DNA of 64,000 nt from Coturnix japonica (taxonomy: Eukaryota > Chordata > Aves > Galliformes > Phasianidae), in NCBI RefSeq assembly GCF_001577835.2, contig NC_029532.1, positions 1 through 64,000 of the forward strand, read 5' to 3'. Of the stretch, positions 46,321-64,000 are shown in pieces (position 1 is the first letter of the stretch; each line of letters starts with the position of its first letter). A program made the position numbers and the translations under genes. The notes under the pieces are model-generated. The model ran no database searches. It was given only the letters and a program-made list of their open reading frames with translations, and was not told the origin of the DNA.

Positions 46321-49300
46321 CTATGCTGGCACCCAGATGGGGAGTGGATGAGCTTCTGTGTTAAATACATATTTGTCAAGATTAATCAAGTCTATGTCAT
46401 CTGAAAACAGTAGAAACATGTATTTGAGCGTTTCCCCAAGAAAGAAGCTCTCCATCTTATCTCGTGGCTCTGGGTTAATGGGGTTCTGAACGTTGTTAAT
46501 AGAAGTATAACCACCTGTAGGAACCTGCAAAAAGACAAAAAAAGCACTTCATATATTTCTATTATCTAAAATATTGTTTTAACCTCTCAGCATGCAGATG
46601 CTTTTAGAGAAAAACAAGTACTAGTCAGCAAAATTAGTTCTTGTTTTTCATTTGTACATGAAAATCAATTACAAAAATTCTGTGCAATTCACTGAATTCT
46701 GTGCAAACCACTGAACACAGCACCAGAACAAAAAGAAGCAAAATGTCCATTTATGCTCATTTTGTAGAGTTAGAGCAAAGACCACACCACTGATGTTTGC
46801 GGACAAAGCTACAGGAAATCATGTGCACTTACAGTTGGTCAGAGCACCACACTTATCTTTTAAGAAGAGGCCACAGATATTTAATCACCATTGCGTGTTT
46901 TTTCAGCGTATCAAAGTGGACTCTTCAAAGCACTCTCATTAGAATGAATACGCAAAAGACCTCTATTAAAGCATTAATGCACTTCCCATGGCAGTTTGTA
47001 TCTGGCAACCAAAGTGTTGTTTCAATCCAGTGAGATCCTTCTCAGCTTCTGAATATTAAAGATCACAGCACAGATTCTAACAGCTTCCAAGAAGACACAG
47101 ATGTTTTGGTAGTCTGCACAGAGCTTCTTTCATTCACTTTCTAATCAGTGCAATAGTACATTCACTGAAATAACATGTACCAATTTTGTGCATCTCTGAC
47201 TGTAATACACTGCACAAATTGACTTTGTTTTGCTCTTACGAGATTCCCTGCAGATCTTTGATGGCTTTGAGAGACAGAAGACAGCCTTCAGAAGCTCTTC
47301 TTAGAGAGCAAGTGAGCATAGTTCTCTAAGAATGAGAGCATTATGAGCCAACCTTACCCGTGTATATTTATTGAAGTTCTGCAAGATTTCCCAGCCCCAG
47401 TCTTGGTATTTCTTATCCCCGGTGAATCTGTACATATAAAAAAGGCTTTCCACAGTTTCTGGTCGCAATAGGTTGTGCCTGTCTGCAGGCTGCAAGAGAA
47501 AAATAATAAAGCCAAGAGGAATTCAGATAAGTAGTTCCTCCAAAAGCACATACACAGAGAGAGAAACAGCAACTCCCATCCCCATCTACTCCAAAAGAGT
47601 TTTCTACACATAATTTAGAAGCTAAATACTCTGCAGGTATAATTTTTTAAAAAAGGACTAGTATACACTTGCAAAGCAATGAAGTAACAGAACAACCTGC
47701 TTTATGAAGTACTTCACCAATGTGTGGCCAAGATATTCAGCAGCAGAATAAGACATAAGAAGGGTCATCAAACTACAGTTGATGCCGGTTGGCTGCTCAC
47801 CTTGATTTCTACGTCTTTGTGGCCATTTTGTGCATGGAGATTGAAGTGTACGATCTCTGGACTCAGGCCTGTCTCTACTTGTGCATACATCTGGTAACAG
47901 GTCTCTATCAGGGCTTCGGCCAGCTTCATATGATCAGCAGTCAATCCATTGTGAGCTCCCAGAGCTAAAGTCCCAGGCAGGAAACAAACCAAGTGATCCT
48001 GTAAGACAAAACAACTCTTACTAGGAAAAAAAGTCATATAAATCAAGTGAAGTAGGTTTCATATCACACTACTTCACAATACTGTGATATGAAAAAATTC
48101 TCATTTTTTAGTACTAACAGAGCAAGATGAGGTCAACAGCTTGTTTTCAAGGTTAATCTGAAAAGCCAGGTGTATTTTAAAATTTTTATATTTCTAAATT
48201 ATGGAGAAGTAGTAGTATACAAAACAGACATTGTCGCAGAAGCTTCAGACACTGGGATTCTATGACAAAGGAGAGTGGGTTGTGGTGGTAGTTTTGCTCT
48301 TGTTTTCTTTTGTAGTTATGTGCAGGTGTATTCTTACCATCTTAGCACTGAAATGACCATGAGCAAGCTCTCCTACAAAGGTAAGCTTCTTGGGTTGTGA
48401 TCTCTGAAGAAGATGCTTTTTCACGCCTTCTATAGCTCTCATATAATCCTCCAACAGTCTGTAAATTAAAACCATTCCCAGTTGGCTCACATACACACAG
48501 AATCCATTTCATCACAGCTGATGATGTACATTTATTCTCCTGTCTGTAACATTCATCACATCTGATGTGATGATGAAAAAAAGTATTCTGAGGAGAAGAC
48601 ATTTTGAGATAAAGTCCAATTCTCAAGCTGTTTGAACTTCAATTTACCAGAAGTCATCACACACCTGCTTCTGAACGTGAGCTACTTTAAGCTGACTGTT
48701 ATACATACACATTATATTTTTTTCAGCATTAAGCTACAACTGAAATGTTTACAACTTGTATCATTTTCATATCAGGTATGAGAAGCAGAAAAAACTTACT
48801 CATTTTCTGTTTTCCCACCCTGAATCCACTGCTTGAGCAAATACTCATAGTAGCTGTCAGCCCTGGCTCCCAGAGTATAAACACCTAAGTGAGTGAACTG
48901 CCCGCTGTTGGTGTTTATGAACATAGGCACCAGTCCATCATTCTTCCCTGAAAGGGTGTGAACATGCTTCATCACCTCATCAACAGCTTTCTAGAAGAAA
49001 GAACAATATAAACATAAATTACAAACATACAAATGACAGACAGAAACTGTGGCCAGTAGCTTCTGGCCAGTAACAAATCTTTAGTTATCCTTCTGAAAAC
49101 AAGCTCTGCTCATAGGGTGTAATGAACACAGCATTTCAAACTTTCTGACTATCAAAGCCTGATGTTCTCGGTATGATTAAGTACTCTGAAATAATTAAAA
49201 TTCTTTCCTCCTCAAATACAAAACTCAAGTGTATTCCTGAGTGCAGAAAGTCCACTCAAAAACCAGTACTTTAGTGTGAGACTATGATCTGATTCACTCA

Positions 49301-52300
49301 TACTTGCAAAATCCAGCTAAAACAACTGCATGAACCATGTTATCCCTAAAGAAATAACAGCACTATTCAAAACACAAGCTCCAGATACGGCTTCAAAACA
49401 ACAGAATAACATTACCGAGAAACAACAGTGGAAATTATTATTTTCTATGGAATTATTTTTGTTTTAAATAAATTCTTCTTATACTACGACACAGAATCTA
49501 ATTTACTGTTATTTTAATCCCATGAAGGGCAACACAGTATTTTTTTCTTAGAATTTACATAATGACATGAAGAAGTCACATGCAGAACTCTAAGAACATT
49601 AAGCTACACACAGCTTCACAGCCCACACTTAATTTTTTTTCAAATCAGATAATGTAGCATCAAGCAGAAATAACGGTCCTAAGAGTGAAGGGACAGTTGT
49701 GAGGAGATGGTTGTCCTGTTTTTTAAAAATAAAAAGCTGTTCCTTAGGAAGAAAAATAATCATCTCCACCATTACCTTTTGGTATTTAAGAAAATAATTG
49801 GAATGACTGGAATTTTCCTTTCTTCACCTACAGTTTCATAACATTTAACATCAGGGAGACTAAAGTGCTGGTTGTGCTGTAGATAAGTACAAAGAAAAAA
49901 AAAAAGGAAAAAACAAACAAACAAACAAAAAAGAGTAGCATCATCTGGGCCTTCTATACCTGGTATTTTTCATCCCCAGTGAGTCGAGAAAGCTCTCTGA
50001 ACTCCAGCTGAATACTGGTCACCTCTGCCACAGTGCTGTCAGACGTCCAGCGGGGCGGATGCGCAGTGCCCCGGCCAATGTTGACATCAGAGTATGGAAT
50101 TTTGGAAGGAGTCTTGAATGCTGGCATGAGCCTGTTCCCAATGTCTTTCTAAAGAAAACAAGAGCACAGAATAAAAAATAAAAGTAAACACAAACACATG
50201 CAAACTTTAAGGTTTTCTTTCAACAACCAGATGAGGATGACAGCGATCTAGCTTTAGACTGTGAGAGAAAGACAAGAATTTATAATGGTCACAGGTTAAA
50301 TGCCTCTCCCACCATTTTGATTATGAAACAGCAGCAAAATGCAACATTTAACTTCCTGATGAACCCTCCCCCAACTTTTTCAACTGTGAGATACTAATCC
50401 AGTTTAATTTCTGGAACTAATAACTTACAGCTTTTTCCAGGAAGAGGCTGTCTCCAGAGAGATGGTAGGTGCTCAGCAAGCCACCCAGGATACGAATAGT
50501 GCTCTCAAACAGGTTCACATCAACATTTTTATCAAAGGCTAAATCATTTGCTACCCATTTTCTTGCTTCTTCAAACTCTGCGAAGTATAAAATATAGCAC
50601 AGTTATTAACCTCTGGTGTGCTCCAGCAACTGTCCCAGAGGCATTAGCATAGTACCTATCCTTAACCTTCCCTGGCACTGCTTGAGGCCATCACCTCTTG
50701 TCCTGTCACTGTCACCTGGGAGCAGAGGCCAACCCCACAAAGTGGCTACCACCCATTCCTCAGTTTCTAGCACACATATATCTTATTATACATAATAGTT
50801 GAATATTCTTATCCAGCATAAAATACTAAGCCAAGAGCAATGGCGTCTGTTCATAAAGGGCTGTGGGGTTTTATATGTATATACAAACATATTTACACAT
50901 GTTGGTTTTTTGTGTGTACAATTTTATTTATACAAAATTAACATGAAAACTACTCCTTTCAGCCATACATAATAAACCTTCCCCACAAAGACCTCTAACC
51001 ATACAGTGACTAAACAGAAAACAAAGAATTTCAGGGGTGAGTACAGAGAAGCAAAAAGAAATTACCTTCTCTCAGGCCTAAAATCCACATAGTATCCAAG
51101 GCATCAATTAATGTGAGCCCAAGGCCAAACCACTCACTGTAAGACTTGGACAGTGGCTTCAGTTCATCGTGGCCCCAGGCAAAATCTTTATATCCTTTCC
51201 AGGCGTGGCGGAATGCTTCTACCACAGCCATCTGACGTTCATTTATGGGCACTGCAAAAGGAAAAAAGCATCTTGCTCAAGAGTTCAGCAGCAATATCAA
51301 ACGCTGTTTTACTAAATCATACCCACATAAACTTTATTCTAAAACTCTGTGAAATGTAAATGTGAAAAATACATTCAATAATAATAATTTCAAGAGTAAA
51401 AGTGAACAGGAATAAGGGTGCTCTATTTACCTGGTTCTTTCTGGCTCTCACTTTCCACAGACAAAGGCTTTTCTGGTTCCTTTATTCTACTAGATGGAGG
51501 TTCACTGCTCTGGTCAGGTTCAATCACTGCTCCTCTCCAGCTGCAAAAGCAAGAGGCTGACATCAATATTTCATATATTTCATATTTAATAACAATAATT
51601 TAAAAAAGAAAAAAGAAAAAAAAAAAAAGAAAATTAAAAAAGAAAGCTTTAACTTGCTGGAAACCCTTCTACCTGATAACAGATTTCTCTGTTTTCCCCT
51701 GTTTATCAGCCTGGGCTGGCTCTTCTACTGCCTTGCTGGTGTCATGTCGGGTTTGCTGCCTCACATCCCCCCATGGGGGCTTGATCTGAAAATTGGAAGG
51801 ATTCCGCCGACCATGTAGTAATTTTGGCTTCTTCTGAGAAAAAGAAAAAAAGTGTGCTCAATACTTCACACAAACAATAAAATTCAAACAATAAGTCAAA
51901 AGCATTAATTCTGATATAATACCAGCATGCAAAATCTGCCTTGAACGGAAGACATGTGGCAACGTGTTTGTGTTGGTGGTGGTGCTAGCTCTGGTTTGTT
52001 TCTTCATTTAACAATTCATGAGAAAAATACACGTAGAAAAACACAAGCGTATGTTCAGCAATAACAGTCCTCTGCTCTGCTAATCCAAACAGCCAATTCT
52101 TTTTTCTTTCTTGTCATGCTGCCTACAAATGTAACCCTTCAAAACCTACTGAACACCCGCTCTGCTCACTGCTATTTTTCAAGTTACCACAAAAGCTGTG
52201 CTAATTCAGTGTGACACTGACTGCACCCTATGTGTCATAGTCAGCCACTACACCATTCAGACACATCACAGCTGTGACAGTGACATCCAGAGCACTCCAG

Positions 52301-54768
52301 GTGCAAACAGATTTATTACAGCAGGTAGGTGAAGCCTCAAGTAAGAGGTCAACGTGACATAAAGTCCTATCACTCTGACATGTATCACTGATTACAAAAA
52401 AGTAAACTGAACACTTAAAAAGTTAAAGCCAGGACACAGATCATGCCAAGAGTGGTTCCTAAGATGACAGCACTGCGTCCACAGCAGGTCTGTATTGCAA
52501 GTTGTAAAACTTCTTTCCATAACAACAGTTGGAAAATATCACTACTTGCATCCTCCACAAACTCTTCAGCAGGTCTGGAAATCCAATTTCTTCTCTTCAT
52601 ACCTGAGGTGAAAGCTCTGGGTAGTCTCCAGCGTTGGCATCTGCCTTCTGGGGTGCAGGTAGGACAGCTGGATTTGCCAGCTTTAATCCAGGTGCATCTG
52701 GTTCTGTTCCACGCTCATCCGCTGATTTGTTTGTTAAACCTGGACACACAAAGCTGCTCAGTAAAGGCAATCAACAACTTCGGTTCCAGCTAGGAAATCC
52801 TAACAGCCTGCATTCCCACAGGAGACCTCCTCCAAACAATGTTTCTGTTCATCAAACAGGGATGAACATGTTATAATTCTTAGATACAAAGTACCAAGTG
52901 GTATTAACAAATTCCTGAAGTCAAAGGAGGCTGCCGAAAGGCACATGCTTTCTAATTTCCATTATCCTTGCTTCAAAATACAGTCAAGAATATTAAATCA
53001 GAGGTAAATGTGCCTTTGTACAGTAGAAAACCTTAGAACTTCAAATCTTATAGACAATCAAAACTAAAAGAGGATCATCTTATCCTACTGCTTTGGTTTG
53101 AGTTACTAATACCTACATACAAGCATTATGAAAAGAACTTTCACAGCCTCCAAGCCTTCATCAACTAAAACAAAATGCTCTCCAGTCAAGATAACACAGA
53201 GGCATGAAAAATACTTCTGATTAAGCATACCCATTGAAACACGTCATAATGCTACTGTAATGGATGCAATCAGCCACTGTCAACAAAATAAACACTATTC
53301 AGAAGCATTACCAAAACCTCTTAAGTGTAACACTATGTTCAAGGAATTTAGAGCCATACAGAACACGTACTTTTCCAAGGTTCCCCCACGCTTGTATATG
53401 AAATTACTCCGCAGACTGTCAAGGCAGCAAACAGGAAGAGAATTATGCTCCGCTGTAGTCGAGACAGCTGCTTCCATTTCTTCCGGAGAGAAAATGAGAG
53501 GAAGAAAATTTAGCACTCCATCAAGAGCCCACTCCACCAAAATTAAATTCCTATCTGTTCATTCATAGCAAGGAACGCAAAACTAAGTTTAATTTCACCC
53601 TCTGTTTCCAACAGAGAAGTTCACTGCTTATTTCCTCCGATGACAGAGAAAACAGAAATACAACATGCTGCCCTAGGGCACAGCAGGCACGGTAACACAT
53701 GAGAGCTGCTTGCTGCAAGAGCCCTGGAGAACGTCACACGTTGAGACTGCCAGACAGCATCATGTGCAGCACGCTGCCTTCCAGAGCAGCCCTGCTTGGC
53801 TGACCTGCGCATCTGCCCAGATGTCAGATTGCAAACATGCCACAAATCTCTTCCCTTCCTGTCCAGAGCTTCTAAAGAACAGACGTGCAAAATGAAAGCA
53901 AGGAAAAAGCGGCAGGAAAACTAAACATATTACTGCAGCAAAGAAGAAAGGCTTTAAATGAGCTTCACATCAGCCACTGCCCAGGAAAAGTATGGCAAAC
54001 TGCATCTGAAAAACACATCTGTAGGACTGCCATAGATAATGGTTTGTCACCGGAAAAAAAGCCACCAACCCATACAAAACAAAGCGAGCCAACAGTATAA
54101 TGTACACAACAAAAACAGGACAAACAGCACTTACACCAAATCACTAAAAGCCAGACACCAAATGCCACATCAATCTAACAGAGAAGTCAGATCCAAGAAC
54201 TCCAACCCATAGAGAAACAGGTCAAAGTTAAACATTAACAGTTCAGTTACCGATTTGTTGATTTTCTAAGAATAGAAGCAAAATGTATCAGAGCCGAAAT
54301 TTGCTTCCAATGGTCGCCTTTGGCAAACGGGGCGTTCCGGCGTTAACGCCAGGCTCGGTAACACTGCAGCTTCCCACGAATCTCCCCGCACCTCCCAGCT
54401 CTTCCTACAGCTCAATAAGGGCCAGAGGCTGCGAACACCCCGACACGGACTATCCCGCCACGCGGTCCCGCCGCCGTCAGCTCCGCCACCCGCACAGCAC
54501 AGAATCCAGCCGTGCCGCCCGCAGCTCCCGGTTCGACATCGCGGCTGCCACAGGCCGCCGGTACCGCGCGCCTCCAGCCCGGCACAGCGGCCCCGTCCCG
54601 ACAGCCCGCAGCGTCCGGGCCCTCCGCCCTCACCCGCCAGCAGGAGCGCCGCCTCCGGGCCTTGCTGTTGTTGTAGCCGCCGGCGCCCACCGCCTCCTCC
54701 GGGCTGAGGGTAACGGAGATGAAGTCCCGCCTGGGCGGCGAGGCAGCGACGGCGGCGGCGACGTACAT
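46321..54768 (-). CDS. MAN1B1: ER alpha-1,2-mannosidase I
   Basis: Type II membrane glycosidase (GH47) that trims one mannose from Man9GlcNAc2 and marks misfolded glycoproteins for ER-associated degradation. Thirteen minus-strand exons: 54634-54768, 53371-53479, 52603-52739, 51673-51833, 51431-51540, 51066-51251, 50429-50577, 49960-50148, 48800-48990, 48338-48458, 47801-47998, 47358-47489 and 46321-46524. Together they are 673 codons plus stop in frame (human 699). A cytoplasmic [12 protein letters not shown] and [13 protein letters not shown] head is followed by one membrane segment ([19 protein letters not shown]), a variable stem, then the catalytic domain: [79 protein letters not shown] and the calcium-site [14 protein letters not shown] end. 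The acidic catalytic residues are all there. The start aligns with the second methionine of the human protein. The gene lies directly behind UAP1L1 on the same strand. Confidence 0.96.
50655..50755 (-). mobile_element. Short CR1 fragment in MAN1B1 intron
   Basis: About 100 bases with CATCACCTCTTGTCCTGTCA and GAGCAGAGGCCAACCCC, as in the CR1 3' region, minus orientation, in the intron between exons 6 and 7. Confidence 0.65.
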
Positions 54769-55070
54769 GGCGGCAGCCTCAGAGGCCGCGGCCCGTCCGC
54801 CCCGCGCCCAGCCGCCCGCCCGGCCCCGCGCCCGCCGCCATTTCCCCGCGGCCTCCCCGCCCCGAGCAACGGCTGAGCGGACGCTTCGAGCGCCGCTCTC
54901 ACCCCGCGGCGCTTCCGGGTGCCGCTCTCCAACCCCGCAGCACTTCCGGGTGCCGCTCCAGCCCCGCAGTACTTCCGGTTGTACGGCACTTCCGGCTGCA
55001 GGCGCACTCGCCGTATGGCGGCGGGTCGGGCCTCAATGGGAGCTGCGGGGCGGGGCGGGGCGGGGATGTG
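54400..55070 (-). promoter_or_regulatory. MAN1B1: CpG-island promoter of MAN1B1 with repeated ETS boxes
   Basis: Dense CpG island around exon 1. Upstream of the gene (54905-55000) lie four CTTCCGG words, three in copies of a roughly 40-45-bp unit with GGTGCCGCTC and CCCCGCAG. Then comes a GGGGC run (55045-55066) suited to Sp1. ETS/GABPA sites of this form are common in housekeeping promoters. Confidence 0.7.
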
Positions 55071-55293
55071 CAAGGATCCTGCAATGGTCCCACAGCGCAT
55101 CCTTGTTTCTAAACTGGAGAGATGTGGATCGAAGGCATTTCCCAAGGTCGCTGCAGCCCCAGCTGTGCTGTCAGTGCTGCCATGTCAGCGTCCTGCAGCC
55201 GTGTGACAGCACAGCGGTGGGTACGGACAAAACCACCGGCATTTCCTCACAAACAAGGGAGACAGGCAGACACATAGAGATCACAGCAACATC

Positions 55294-55299
55294 TTTATT
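55294..55299 (-). terminator. UAP1L1: UAP1L1 polyadenylation signal
   Basis: Minus-strand AATAAA about 1.05 kb after the UAP1L1 stop. The end of this gene is then only about 500 bases from the MAN1B1 start. Confidence 0.55.
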
Positions 55300-56347
55300 A
55301 TCAAAATGCTTAATTGTCCAAAAATCTCTGGAAAACAAAACAAAATACATAAGGCATTCAGCACCCTAATTCTTCTCAAAAACAATGTCTAAAGCATACC
55401 TGCAGTTCAGTGTTCACATGACTAAAACATGCACAAAATGAACTATAATTCAATTTTAAAAAGCATTTTAGAAATAACAGAAGAATATTTTTTCTTTATA
55501 GCACAGCACAATTTAAAACAACCTGGGCCTGAACTGATGAGAAATGCTCTCAAAGATACAATGAATCAGTTCTCAGATGCAAAACTCAACTGACAGGAAT
55601 GGAAATGACCCATAAAAAATGCACAATAAAAAATACAGAACTGAGCGTCAAAGACAAATGCTCAATTTATACTAAAGATTCTACTCAAAATACTAGTTGC
55701 ACACACAGCAAGAGGTAATCAGAACTGTAGTGAGAGGGTCTGCACATAGAAAAGGCTAATTACATTGAGGATGTGAATGCTGAACTGCATCTCCTGAGCA
55801 GCAGAGGATTACAGAAAAAACTGCTTTTGGACAGAAAGGGTCCAGTACAAAAAGTCATCCCATACTGTACAGATTGGGGCATCATAATGATTCTTCTTCA
55901 GCTCTTCACAGTTTAATACAAACAAGCAAATATATATATAAACATATATATAATAACAACAGCACAAATAGGATTTAAAAAAAAAAAAAAAGGCACTGCA
56001 GAGATCTAATCTTCATGAATGCAAAGCTGATTGATCAGATTCCAGCTGGCTCTGTTATATGTTTGTATGCACTCGAGAAAGGAAATATAAAATCTGTCTG
56101 GTACCTGGAAAGTACTAATCATCATTCACATCGCTGTCTACAAAACAGACCAGGGTAAAAGGCTCAGACTTCAGAGTCACCAGACAGATCTGGTGAGTAG
56201 GCACAACTGCTGCAAGGATTTGGCATCAACACGACACTGCAAAGCAAGTTTTCATAAGGCACTTCATATGACCTTTTAGGAGGGTCAGTTCTTATAATGG
56301 CTCTGACAGACATGCATCTTATTTGAAGGGGAGGTCCTCCTTCCTCT

Positions 56348-62770
<6,423 letters not shown>

Positions 62771-64000
62771 CTGGGTAGGAGCAGGTGCAGAGCAAAGAAC
62801 AAGAAAAATAAAAAACTACCAGGTGGGACATGGAAGGGAGGAAACCTCAGGATGTTAAATGAGAGACAGTGGGATATCTTGAGTTCTGCTGCTCAGCTAC
62901 ATGCCACTTCTCCGGAGCCCATCCTCCAGGAAGACTGTGCAAAAGGACTCAAAAGCAATCCTACCCACAGCCTTAGCTCCACCCAGAACAGAAAAGCACT
63001 TCCCTACATGTGCATAACATCTGCAAATACAAGTCAGCTCCAAAAGAGTGCAAAGAATGGCACAAAAGATTCATTCACTTCAGTCTGAAATGGAAGCCAA
63101 GGGACCTCAGCTGCTCCTCATACATCTTCCTTTCTAGACCCTCTCCCATCTCTGTTGCCCTCCAGTAGTTTTATGCCTTTATGCTGTGGCACCCAACACC
63201 TGCTCCAGGGGAGGCTGCGCCATTGCAAAGCAGAGAGCATCTGTCAAGCACTTCAACAGTTTGGTATAGGAGTATGGGATCCTCTGGTAGCACAATAGAG
63301 TATCCATAGTCTGCACAGGAGAGCCTAGACCTCACACACACACTGATTTACATATTTGCAGCACAGTAGACACTGTCCTCCCGGGTACTGCTGCAGCCAG
63401 CTGCCTCTTCAGCCCAAGGGAGATAAACTGTAACCACTATCAGCAGATGTTGCTGATGGCTTCCAGCAGCACCAGGGATGGATACATTTGCAATTCAGGT
63501 CATGTATATATAGCTTTAGAAAGAAACATACAATCTGGAGCTGAATCACCTTCAGTCTCCTTCTTGTAAAACAATGTGCCATTCTGAAGACCTAAGACAT
63601 ACAGGCTCCTTCGTACTTCCCACACCCTGCCCCAGACTAGACAGGGATTTTGGAATAGTATCTCTTTATAGGCTAAGGGTGAACACCCAGCAGAAAACAT
63701 TCCCAGAGCCACACAGCAGTGCCTTTCTCTCACCCACCCCATCCCAGAGGGAATTGTCGTTCTGCACCTTGCCAAGCTCTGTGCAAACCTGGAGGCTTCT
63801 GAAAGCAATGGGCAGCCAGGAGAGAAAGCAGACAGCTGCAAACAACAGCAGGAGGTGGACTAAAAATGGAGCACAGCAAGCATTTACTATTGAGGAAGGG
63901 AAGAGCTTTATGTTGTGCCTGGAGATAAACATAGAGTATCTTGGTAGAGTGTTGTTTCTCTCTCCAGAGAGAAACCTTAGAAAGTACAGCACAAATGTAC
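62771..64000 (-). other. UAP1L1 intron reaching the window edge
   Basis: No further UAP1L1 exon was recognised. The sequence is unique, without clear repeats. Confidence 0.5.

Noticed and set aside
54283-55369. Arginine/alanine/proline-rich plus-strand frames near 54.3-55.4 kb
   Set aside because: CpG-island artefacts antisense to MAN1B1 exon 1; no domain or splice support.

Overview
The window is nuclear vertebrate DNA, almost certainly from a bird and probably a galliform. The evidence is CR1 LINE fragments with the usual avian 3' ends, small introns, CpG-rich promoters, and the gene trio DPP7, MAN1B1 and UAP1L1, which are also neighbours on human 9q34.3. A dense block of tandem repeats on the left suggests a microchromosome arm near a chromosome end or heterochromatin. 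There is one 10-base assembly gap (62309-62318).

Left part (1-11,700): almost wholly tandem repeats. These include 42-bp satellite arrays in both orientations, an AT-rich degenerate 37-bp repeat, two copies of a module with a 20-bp hairpin, a 51-bp array, a 31-bp array next to two back-to-back promoter-like segments, and a G-rich block. Most striking is an array of about 12 units of 84 bp, each carrying YY1-, NRF1-, ETS- and ZNF143-like motifs in fixed order. It runs into what looks like a working CpG promoter. A 28-bp array of NRF1-like palindromes follows. I see no long conserved protein gene here apart from a CR1 reverse-transcriptase fragment.

Right part (12,300-64,000): six protein genes, each modelled exon by exon from splice sites and reading frame. 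Perforin PRF1 (+) faces a CFAP119/CCDC189-like ciliary gene (-) tail to tail. Next comes a short TESK-family kinase (-) with a CpG promoter near 30.0 kb, lying head to head with lysosomal DPP7 (+). DPP7 has three GTCACGTG (CLEAR-type) boxes just before its start codon. DPP7 is convergent with ER mannosidase MAN1B1 (-), and UAP1L1 (-, C-terminal two thirds only) lies behind MAN1B1. The coding sums of PRF1, TESK-like, DPP7, MAN1B1 and the UAP1L1 part close in frame; CFAP119 closes in its last four exons but is incomplete at the 5' end.

The genes are not one pathway. DPP7 (lysosomal peptide turnover), MAN1B1 (ER glycoprotein quality control) and UAP1L1 (UDP-sugar synthesis homologue) are housekeeping or glycobiology genes; PRF1 is an immune effector. 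A theme of the window is that short promoter motifs (YY1/NRF1/ETS/ZNF143, NRF1, TATA, E-box, ETS) occur as tandem arrays at or beside promoters.
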